Assembly (NCBI GenBank): GCA_947044365.1 | Contig: OX345644.1 | Span: forward strand, 2,518,737-2,582,736 | Source: Petrosia ficiformis | Lineage: Eukaryota; Porifera; Demospongiae; Haplosclerida; Petrosiidae | Length of the DNA: 64,000 bases | Direction of reading: 5' to 3' | Shown: in pieces, positions 11,516-23,600 of the stretch | Numbering within the stretch: the first letter of the stretch is position 1 | How the letters are laid out: every line of letters starts with the position of its first letter | Position numbers and translations under genes: made by a program | Notes under the pieces: generated by a model | The model's database searches: none | Told to the model about the DNA's origin: nothing | The model's input: only the letters and a program-made list of their open reading frames with translations

Positions 11516-12425
11516 GTTAATGTTACCGTCTCATTCTGGACTTTCATGTTTTCAGTTAGTGTTTAAACGTGCACCAAATTATTATACATTATGATTAATT
11601 TGAGGTTGTGATAGATTTGTAACAAAAAAATATTCTTTAAAATAAATTATATTACAGAACCAACCTAATCTTCCACATGATTGGTGTCTAAAATGTTGTA
11701 ATAAATAAGGACAAGATAATAATACCAAATCAATAGGACGTTCTGTGTTACCTAGAACCAGACAATTCACTTGATGTAATATACTTAGGGGTTCTGGTGT
11801 TGTAATGTAGAGACGTTTGTTGTCAGTATCAATACCACGTGCACAAACTAGACCTGAAGAATTGTAATTAATTTATCTATTAATCTAGCAGTGTACATCA
11901 GTGTTCTACACTGGTCGGCACTGGCCACTCACCATGAATTAACCACCACTCAGAGAATTAAACACCTCTGAGATAATACATAATTATATATATATAATAT
12001 ATATATATATATAGGCCAGTGAGACAGAATTGAACATAAACTGGATAAACAGCACTAAATGCAAGTTAAAATCTGATCACCACTCTACATATCCTAGGCA
12101 GAACACTGGTACATGTATCTATCTATCGGTAATCATTTGGTCACCGTGACCTCAGATAAATGTTCAAAACTTTAGTACTTGACATTCAATAATACTTTTG
12201 TACTATTAAAGATAATTATTATGTAGTAAGTTATTAGTATGGACAGTGCACTTGGCATATCAAAATAGAGTTAATTTGTTCCTTGCAGTGCAGCAAAGTA
12301 ATACTTTATTGCTCACCTACACCCAGAAATAGCAGTTGTGAAGATACCAGTATATTTGTAATCACAATCAATTAACTAAATAAAAATATAATTACAACCT
12401 CATTACATTAAAATTATTTGAATAC
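11516..12425 (-). pseudogene. degenerate copy of the last two NOL9 exons (duplication relic 2)
   Basis: 11864..11640 corresponds to the terminal NOL9 exon, with an internal insertion (GTGCACAA) and deletions that change the frame. About 12305-12385 corresponds to the penultimate exon (encoding [16 protein letters not shown] in the real gene), truncated. The intron between them contains a MITE family C copy at about 11899-12112 (CAGTGTTCTAC ... GGCAGAACACTGG), absent from the functional gene. The spacer 12426-12840 has an AT run and nothing else clear. Confidence 0.8.
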
Positions 12426-12840
12426 ATGCACCATAATAGCCCACATCTTCTTAGATATACTCATCCACTTCACATTTTGACATCAATCAATTCTGCGACA
12501 CAAAACGTATTATAAAAGAGTGTGCATGCAATGTATACACCACATATATTATATATATATATATAATTATATATATAATAAATATTCAGGCAAGCCGCTA
12601 ACAACTAGTACACTGCTCTGAATACTGTGCAGCCTTCTGCTAGCAGTAAGTTGGAACTGGCTACACAAGACTACATTTAAAATCAAACACTTGCAAAGAA
12701 AAATGGGAGAATCTTTTAGAATTCAAGTCCAAATAATTGTTGGTTGAATCATTACTTTTTGTTAATTAATAATTAATATGTAAACATAATGTACAAATAA
12801 GTTAAATTTATGTAAGTAAACTTATTCTATGAAAGTAAAG

Positions 12841-13710
12841 TTAGTTTTTACGACTCTTCATTTCGGTGAATTTGAGAGAATAATAATAGCCTTTCCAGGA
12901 CTCCCAGTTTATTCCATCAGCAATTGATGTATGTGAACCTTCAAGATACTGAGCATTGAGGTTGGAACGATGACATACCCTATACCACCAAGCTCCTTTG
13001 TATTTAACAGCACACTGAGTAAAAGAATAAAAATCATTATCTCTATCCTTAGTAGAGAATTTCACTCCATCGACGTTTCCATAATCACCGATAGGTGTCA
13101 TTGAATCTCCTGCATCACCAGAATATCCTCCAAGTGTGATAATGTAATCTGTTGCACAGTCTCCCAAACTAAATGAGGAGTATTTAGCATAGCGGCGGTT
13201 GTTACTAAAGTCCTCCAAATCCACTCTTAGTGAGTAGTACCCTCTACCAGTAACAAGTCTATGTATCTTACTCAGTCCCAACCAGAATTCTCCATCGAGA
13301 TCACCAAAACCTTCCTCATAGTCAATCCAATTACGATAGAAATCAACCGATCCATCTTTCCTCCTCTGAAAAACAGTCCATCTGCCACCATCAGTATCCA
13401 TATCACAATAGACCTATTTATAAGAGTAACATACAGAATATTCCCAATAGTAGCTCATGCATAATTATTATACATTATACCTGAAATGGGATGGCGTCAT
13501 CAGGATTAATATCATAAATACCACTTGGATCAACACCAGGAGTCAATGAATCACAATCTTGAGAAATAATGTAATATAATTATTCAGTTGTTATAATTAT
13601 AGTATTATTATATATACATATTATGTTTCACCTTTGATTATATCAGCATAAACAGAATAAGTGAAGTAGAACATAACTACTGTGTACAGGAACACTTTCG
13701 GGACACCCAT
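12841..13710 (-). CDS. secreted fibrinogen-related protein, FReD gene 3 of cluster 1
   Basis: Exons 13710..13632, 13557..13481 and 13413..12841; phases 1 and 0; 242 residues. The signal-peptide exon is nearly identical to that of gene 2. The domain has [65 protein letters not shown] and [19 protein letters not shown]. The first disulfide would join the Cys of DCDSL (exon 2) and of YCDMD (exon 3). It is the copy nearest the intact NOL9 3' end and may be ancestral in position. Probably a secreted lectin. Confidence 0.9.
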
Positions 13711-14382
13711 AATGAACATTGGATGTAAGTTCAGTAGTGATCTACTGATAATATTTGACAATGATAGTTATATCTTTGGATGATTTACTGTTGATGAACA
13801 GTTTGGATTTTTATTTGTTTGTGACTAGTTTACTAATTTATAATCATTGTTGGTACATCCATTCTACAAGCTTTATACTTTTCTATACATAATTATAATA
13901 CACATTTTAATTAGCTTCCTACATTTTTACAGGAATACATATTTTCATAGGAATACATATTTTCATGTACACATGTATGTACATCCATAATCAACGAAGG
14001 AACTAACCAGAAATGCTATGGCATGAAAAAGCAACATACTATTTACTGTATTACATTTACTAATCATTTTGGAACAATTTATATATTATTCAGTCAATTT
14101 AACAATTTATCTTGGTTGAGCTCCAAAACTTAGATAACCACTTCACAGACCACCGACAACTATAACTAGTGTTTACAACAAATTAATGCAGCAGGGATGT
14201 ATGTCATAAATATATATATCTATAAGTAAGTTGGGTTTATCTGATGAAACTACTTCATTCAGGCTAACTTTGCAGAAGCTGCTGCCGCCAATTTTTAATG
14301 TTTCCGTCTCATTCTGGACTTTCATATTTTAATTTGAGGTTGTGATAGATTTGTAACAAAAAAAAATATTCTTTTAAAAAAA

Positions 14383-17300
14383 TTATATTACAGAACTTTC
14401 ATTCCAACCTAATCTTCCACATGATTGGTGTTTAAAATGTTGTAATAAATAAGGACAAGATGATAATATATGATGTTGTGGTACCAAGTCAATAGGACGT
14501 TCTGTGTTACCTAGAACCAGACAATTCACTTGACGTAATATATTGAGGGGTTCTGGTGTTGTAATGTAGAAACATTTGTTGTCAGCATCAATACCACGAA
14601 CTAGACCTGAAGAATTGTAATTAATTAACTATTATATACATGTCTATCGGCAATCGTTTCTGCTGATCATAACCATTAGGTCACCATGACCTCAGATAAA
14701 TGTTCATAACTTTAGTACTTGACATTCAATAATACGTTTGTACTATTATATGAGTTCTATAGATAATTTCTATTTGATGTAGTAAGTCATTAGTATGGAC
14801 AGTGCACTTGGCATATCAAAATAGAGTTAATTTGTTTCTCACCTAATCCCAGAAATTCAACAGCTGGTAAAGCAGACTTGATAAACTTGAAGATACCAGT
14901 ATATTTGTAATCATAATCAATTAACTGAATAAAATATAATTACAACTTCCATTACATCAAAATCATTCATTTTGCTTGAGAATACATGTACCATAATTGT
15001 TCACCTCTTCATCTGCTACTCTAGTGAGTGCTACAAATTTACCATTGATAGCATACAACAGTTGACTGAATGGGACCTGAAAATATAACATATATAAGTT
15101 ATTTGTAAAAACTAATGCATAGGTGAATTAAATCTAATGTTGACGTAATTATATGAAAATAACCTCAGGTAATCAGCCATTTTCTGGAAATTTCACATTT
15201 TTCCAAACCAAATTGCATTTCACTGGACAGATTGTCTGATTAGTTATAAGAATAATAAGTACAGTAACCTCACAGAGAAGTTATTTACTAGTCAAGAGTA
15301 GTCATGACCCAGTCATGACCCAGTCATGACCCAGTGTCTAATTGAACAATAAATATAGGTTATATACTGTTTTCGCGGTTCATACGTGTGTTTATAATCC
15401 TGAGGAACCCATATAGCAACCGAGCACGTAGCGCAAAGTTGCTATGGGCTTTCAAGGGATTATTAACACGCGTATGAACCACGAAAACGGTATCTAAGGT
15501 ATTTATTATATAAATTGCAACTACCAAACTGGTTCAGGCTTGCCCGTGTTTGTTTACCTCATCTCTTGGCAGCCAAACATTACGCTTAAATCAGACGAAT
15601 CATTATTCGAGTAAATCAAATTGCCAGTAAAACAGCGTCTAGCAACGTCGCGTCTAAATATAAAAGAACTAAAGACTCGCCTCAATTCACTCAACTACAA
15701 CTCTGAATTTCTGAAGTCTGAGTATCCACAGCCTTCTGTCCAACTATGTAAGCTAAAATCTTCAGCTTTTTGAAATCCAAAAGTTAAACAGCTGACAATA
15801 TTGAGATGTGGGCGTTGCCCTCGAGAGCAAAACACTCGCGCTATCGATCACCTTGCTGTCTTTCTGCAGCTAAAGAAGAGTACCACATGGCTTTCTTGTT
15901 ATGTCTTCTATCCAACAAAATAATCTAAATTGCTTAGATACTGTATTCTTGGTTTCCATGCGCAATACTACATTGGAAACATTAATTACTTCAAGCTCCG
16001 CCCTCAGTAAAATGACCTCATTATTGAACAGTTAGACTGTTTATCCTTCATGCTATATTCATTGTTTATTCTTAATAAATCATGGGTTAATAAGTGAACC
16101 AGGGGAGTTAATAAGTAAGCCCGGGGAGTTAATAAGTAAATATTTAGCAACCTGTAATCGTGCAATCTGATTAGTCAAATAGTGTATATAATAAGTACAG
16201 TAACCTCACAGTATAATAATCAAGAGCAGTCATGTCAGCAGTCAAGAGTATAATAAGTATAGTAACCCTGCAGTGAGGTTATTTACTAGTCAAGAGCAGT
16301 CATGGCATATTGGGATATTTCTATATCTCATAAGCCATCAACGGGTAAGTGCAGGCTCATGAAGTTTGCATTGCATATGTAATGTTTGCATGGTACGTAT
16401 TCTGTAAATATCTTAATGCAGGTCACTGCATGATAGCTATGGATAAAGAGGGATCGAGTAAAAGAAGAGGGAGGGACAGAGCTAAACGAGCTGCAAAGAC
16501 TAAAGCTAACCCGTGCATGAACTCTTGCTCTTCTTCCATCTCAAATGCATTCAGTGTCAAAAATTTGGTTATTCTAACCACACCTTCTCAGGCTCGCCCC
16601 ACAATGATTACATGCATGCAAGCATTCTCTAGTAGTTTAACCAACTAAAAGTCACAATGCCTTACCAAAAGGGGTTTTAGTTATAGTTAACTATAACAAC
16701 ACTAATGTATATATACATGTATATCATGATCACAAATATGGCTGCAATGAGTGTTTTTTCCAATCAGATATCCGCTCATTACTTTATAGTATCCAGATAT
16801 TTATTTACTATTTGTGCAAACACAGAATTAAACACATGAAATTATAATTGCAATAAAATGGCTGCAAGAGTATGTGTTTATACTTTATTAATGCTAAATG
16901 CATTAGTAAATACAAGTATTGCGGAAGTAAAAACCCCAAATCGAGCAATACGTCTATTTCCCAACCCCTCCCCGACAAAATACTGTTATTCTCCAATACC
17001 TTTCTATGGATTGAATGTACAGCTACTGATTTCCATGGAACTTCATAAGGATTGGCAGCCATGATGAAGTTTTTTCTTACTTCAGGTGACAGAGATGAAG
17101 AGATAGTTTCAAGAAGAGGCGAAAAATATACAACATAACTTGTCAATCTAAACATCTTAGATCTGTGATGTGAAGATGATAGATTTAGCATCCTAATATT
17201 AATTAGTACTGACCCCACCCCCTCTACATTAAAACTGCATATGTACATGTATAGCTAAAGGATTAACACTATTGAAGATCTTTGGGTCGAATCGTTTAGT

Positions 17301-17554
17301 TTTATTACTAAATAAAAAAATAATAATACAAATTCTACCAAGTTAATAAGGCTTAATAAACAACTACTACGTATACATATTCCAGTAAACATATACACAT
17401 GTACATGTACATGTATATTACAATAAACTTGTACATTTATATGTACATGTACATGTATGTTCCTACCAATTACTGTCAAAACTGCTGTTGAACTACTGTA
17501 GTGTGGAAATGAGTAGTTACTATACTGTATATGGTGATTTTTTATTGACATATA

Positions 17555-17629
<75 letters not shown>

Positions 17630-20600
17630 CACATGTACATGTAGGTATAATTAATAGTTTTATATCCAACATAAGGCTTTTTAAAAACACATCTCCTTGC
17701 ATGCATATTAATGCAAAAGAGTAAGTTGGATCATAATGAGATAAAATATTCCTTGATTTTTGAGGTGGCAGATGGGTACATTATCATTTAAAGTCAATAA
17801 CAAAGAAATGAGATGCTAGAGTACCCTTCTAAAATAACTGGGCAAGAACACAGCTACAAACATGTACATGTATACATTGTATATTATTTATTACGGTAAC
17901 TCACATGCCTCTTTTGCCAATATTAACATTCTTTGTTGGTTTTACTTTAACAACACAAATTCTACAATTAAGCCCAGCTGACCACTCCTTCTCAACGACA
18001 CTTTTAGCCTCTTTTTCATTTTTCTTTTCTTGTTCTATCAGCTCATCTTCATCGACAATCTTGCTCTTCTTTGAAATAGGACTGGGTTCCTTAGAATGGG
18101 GCCTTTTTGAAACTTTCTTTGATGTATCTCTTGATTTTTCTTCATCTTCTGAATGACTTTCTCCTCCTTCACCATCAGATAATCCTATCTCCTCCTCTGA
18201 GTCAGAAGGTATCAAGATGGGGCTATTGGGAGATGTTATTTTCTTCCGTGAGTTATGAAGTACTTTGGTATTCATACTAGAGAACAGCTGAATATCAGAG
18301 ACTAGTTGTTCCGGTTGAAGTACCTGGTCAGGTTTTAGACTCCACCCTTGGGCAGAGCTTAAGTAAGTAGGATTTAGAGTCGGAAGTTCTTGACCATCAG
18401 TAGAGCCTTTTCCAAGAACTAACTGAACTATATGAGATGGTTTTATTGTTCGAACTATGTCATGAAATATAGGGACTCCAAGACCTGATGTATGTCAGTA
18501 TGTGTGAAAGAAAAAAAAATATTCCTCCATCTTTCAATCTCCATGATAGCATGTTAAAGGGTTCACTTATGAGCTGTCAGGAAAGTCATGACTATATGTA
18601 TACAATATTCAAATAATCTACATGTATATATATATCCCTCTGGCTTGAATCCCTTCAACCAGAATTTAAAACATGATTAATTTGACAACGAGAATCAATA
18701 TATATTATTTTATTTAAAAAACATTCCCTGACGAAAATAACCCCTCTCCTTGCAGTAGTCCCACCTCACGTACACACATACATACAAACTTCTATATACA
18801 ATAATGTACATGTAGAACACTGACTATCATAACAGGGAATATACTAATCCATCCACAAGTATTAACAATGAGAGGTGAGTCTTTAGAATGAGTATCATAA
18901 GGGGTCAATCAGACTAATATAAACGTCTGTTTGTAGACTATAGTATTACATACACTATATAACACAACACAATACCATTAGTCCATCCACAAGTATTAAC
19001 AATGAGAGGTGAGTCTTTAGAATGGGTATGATAATGGTTTAAACACAGTTTAATCAAGCTAATGTAGAAGTCTGGTTGTAGTTTAGGAGTATTGTCGCCA
19101 AAGAAGTAAGCTCTGTAAATGAACAGACAAAAAGAGAAATTCATTTAAAATCATAAAACAGATTTATACATGAGAAGAAAAAGAACTTGAGATAGTTCCT
19201 GCCAAGAATTTCAGACAATCATACGGGTAATGCAGATCATTTCAGAAGGGCTGATGGCTATCTCAAATTTTCTATCTTCACTATCAATTAATAATAAATA
19301 TATACTGTTTGTTTTAGTTAAAAGAGAGAGAGGGAGAGGGAGGGAAGAGGAGTGAGGGATAGGGAGGGAGAGGAAGGGAGGGGGAAGGAAGTAGAGGGAG
19401 AGGGAGGAAGAGGGAGAGAGAGGGAGAGAGAGGGAGAGAGAGGGAGAGAGAGGGAGAGAGGGGGGGAGGGAGGGAGGGAGGGAGAGGGAGGGAAGGGGAA
19501 GGAGAGGGAGAGGTAGTGAAGTATTAACAGGCATCACTTTTCTGCAGGTCTTAAATGAGTGAAGGATGGTCCATGAACTGATTCAGTGAGTGAGTGTAAA
19601 GCAACAACACAAGGAACTGTGAATTCTGACTGACCAACATCACATTCCAAGAAAGACACCATAGAATGTCTATTAATATAAGATAATGACAAGTTACATT
19701 ATTCATTTACAAGTTTTCATACGGAATTTTTGTTAGAAAGGGGACAGAATGATAATGTGAAGGATACTGTTCCTGGGGAGTATGGGTGCTCTCCAGGAAA
19801 TTGTTTTAATTCAGGCCATCTGAGGTTGCTTCTGGTGGAATATGGGGTTCTTTTTTGTGCATGTCAAATTTCAATCCATTGCTTCAATATTGAGTTATGA
19901 TATAATCATGTATTAACCCTATGACATTAAACTATACATTATATTACATATAAAGTCATCACATCATAATTTTGAGGACATCGCAAACGTGAACAGACTT
20001 TAGTTATAACTATAAAGTGCTCAAACTGAAACAATACTAATATATAAATGATGTGGTTAATTACACAAACATTTTGTGAATGTACAAGTAGAGAAATGTA
20101 GGTAAAGCTGTGCTACACACATCTTACCTGTTTAACATGTAGTTAACTAACAATCTACATAATGTACTTTTCCCAGAATTTTTCTTTCCACAAACAAGAA
20201 CAATAGGACCTTAAACAATACAAGTAGAAATTAATAAAGTAATATTTAAATTACAAATGTATATACATATATATATATATACAGATATAATTATGTATAT
20301 ATATAGTATGATGGTGACATAATCCCTTTGATGTAGTGAGTTCTATATATTGTATATAGACCTTCCATGTGGACACTATGCAGGAGATGTCACCATCGTA
20401 CAATATATTGTATATAGTATGCTAACAGGTCCTATATACAAAATATAGGACACTTGTTTTGTGTCCTCGGATGTGATATAGCCCTCGCAGGCTTGAGCTA
20501 CAGTGTATATCACATCCTCAGACACACAACACAATTCTTATATTTTGTATATAGGACCTGTTAGCATACTATATATACATACATGTATATATCCCGATAC

Positions 20601-23600
20601 GGCAAAACATCAAAGTAAACCACAGGTTTATAAATCAGATATAGAATCTTGTGGTCAGATATAAAACCTGCCGTCGAAACAGACTACAAGAAAACAACGC
20701 TTACCTTCTCCAAAGTGCCGACAAAAGGTAGGAGAAGCATCAGACATCAACAAAGGTTTAGTCTTTCGTGAAATATATTAATTATAACACGCCTACTCGT
20801 GCTATATCAGATTTATAATCACTTCGCCCTCGGGCCTACGGCCCTCGTGCTCAGTGATTATAAATCTGATATAGCACTCGTAGCGTGTTATAACGTTTAC
20901 GTATTACATATATATATATATATTATATACACATATACATGTGTAATTGTATATATACATTGGTCAGCACTGGTCAGCACTGGTCGGAAATAATCACCCC
21001 TGCAAATGAGTGTCATACATGTGTATATTATTTAGGGCTTTATTTAGAAAATTTGGAATTTTAAGATGTGAAGAAAAAGATCCTGGATTCAACTGAGATC
21101 TGTGAACTATCGTAGTCTTCCATTTTGGTTTAGCTGAGGTAGTATAATCAATATGACTAGTTTTAATCAAGCAATCTCTGTTTCTGTACAGCACCTTGGA
21201 TATCCTGATCTTGTTCCAAATCAGGAGCAGCTTTATTTATTTAATGATCATGTAGTATATATGCAAGCAGTTAAATTCATGCTCTTTCTCTCTGCCATCA
21301 TAGATAGAACTAACTTGGATCTGAAGAAGCTAATATATCCCATGCCAACTGTCTATATGCAACAGGAACCAATAAACCATTCTCAAGATTATTCATCTGC
21401 AAATAATAATAGTACATGTACACAGTGAATATAAACGTACATGTACATAGTGAATATAACTGTACATGTACATAGTGGATATAAATGTACATGTACATAG
21501 TGAATATAAACGTACATGTACATAGTGAATATGAATGTACATGTACATAGTGAATATGAATGTACATGTACATAGTGAATATGAATGTACATGTACATAG
21601 TGAATATGAATGTACATGTACATAGTGAATATGAATGTACATGTACATAGTGAATATGAATGTACATGTACATAGTGAATATAAATGTACATGTACATAG
21701 TGAATATGAATGTACATGTACATTGTACATAGTGAATATAACTGTACATGTACATAGTGAATATGAATGTACATGTACATAGTGAATATAAATGTACATG
21801 TACATAGTGAATATGAATGTACATGTACATAGTGAATATGAATGTACATGTACATAGTGAATATGAATGTACATGTACATAGTGAATATAACTGTACATG
21901 TACATAGTGAATATGAATGTACATGTACATAGTGAATATAACTGTACATGTACATAGTGAATATGAATGTACATGTACATAGTGAATATGAATGTACATG
22001 TACATAGTGGATATAACTGTACATGGAAACTAATTGTACTATGACTACTAACCAGATTGAACATTTTCAGAAATGTTAACCTATTGCAGAGAGTTTCCTA
22101 AATATTAATAAACATTCAATTCATTAATTAGTTTTTACTCGGGATATATTAGCTGGACAGTTGAGTTGCAATGGTTACTAAATTATAATCAATAATACAA
22201 TAATTACCAATTGTACCTAATATTAATACTTTATTATAATTACTAGCTTAATACCACCTTTGGCGGTTTAAGCTAGGTATGTGTAGTACCTTCTAAGTAC
22301 TGTAGTACACTACAGGCTCTATCTCTATCATATGTTAGCTGGGCTTCTCTCTATATATTAGTTAGTCTTGTCAGTGTTTGTCTATGTCTCTCTCTATTCA
22401 AAGATCTCTTGAACTCTGTCTCCAAAGTTCTTCTCTATCTTTGTCTAATTCTGTCGCTGGTTATCGTCCATCTCTTCTCAAAGCTTCACACAAGTCAAAT
22501 TTACTGTAACGCCTTATTTTATTGTCACGTCAACGTCTAATTTTCTGGGTCTTTGTTGCGAGGGAATTTGTGACAGACAGACAATGGTAGTAGATTATAT
22601 TATTATAATAATAATAGCTACCCACAAATAATATTATTAATTAACTAGTAGTGTAAACTATGACTATAACTAAAACTCCATTTAGTAAGGCATTGTGACT
22701 TTAAACTATAACTGGTGCCCAATAATAATTATAACTAAAATATAAATTGGCCAACAGTAAGGACACTTAGTTAGTTAACTAAAACTCCTTTATTAAGCCC
22801 TGTATACATGTACTTTTAGTTACATGTAAACTTAAACATTTTGAGAACCAGGCTAAATATAACTACAACTAAAAGTAGTTATAGTTGTGAAACTAAAATA
22901 ACATTTATATTTAACTCACATTACTAAATGATTCTCTTCCAATATTACTTGTTAATACAATAATTATATACCCACTATACATGTACATGTACATGTACAT
23001 TGTATCTATTAACTCAACGATTCTCTTCCAATATTATTAATTACAATTTATTATTAATATTGTTGTTAATACAATAATTATATACCCACTATACATGTAC
23101 ATGTGTACATGTATCTATTAACTCACATTACTAAATCCAATATTATATACCCACTATACATGTACATGTGTACATGTATCTATTAACTCACATTACTAAA
23201 TCCAATATTATATACCCACTATACATGTACATGTGTACATGTATCTATTAACTCACATTACTAAATCCAATATTATATACCCACTATACATGTACATGTG
23301 TACATGTATCTATTAACTCACATTACTAAATCCAATATTATATACCCACTATACATGTACATGTGTACATGTATCTATTAACTCACATTACTAAATCCAA
23401 TATTATATACCCACTATACATGTACATGTGTACATGTATCTATTAACTCACATTACTAAATCCAATATTATATACCCACTATACATGTACATGTGTACAT
23501 GTATCTATTAACTCACATTACTAAATCCAATATTATATACCCACTATACATGTACATGTGTACATGTATCTATTAACTCACATTACTAAATCCAATATTA

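Noticed and set aside
16349..16648. 99-codon plus-strand frame with a basic stretch
   Set aside because: Lies in a NOL9 intron and overlaps a MITE A fragment; no homology or splice context.
17255..17724. Open frames with Ile-Tyr runs on both strands
   Set aside because: (TA)n microsatellite.
18938..19144. Stand-alone 68-codon minus-strand gene
   Set aside because: It is NOL9 exon 6 with its flanking intron; the frame joins exons 5 and 7.
21310..22064. Three long overlapping minus-strand open frames of 211-231 codons
   Set aside because: All are the 24-bp minisatellite read in different frames; stop-free only because the period is a multiple of three.
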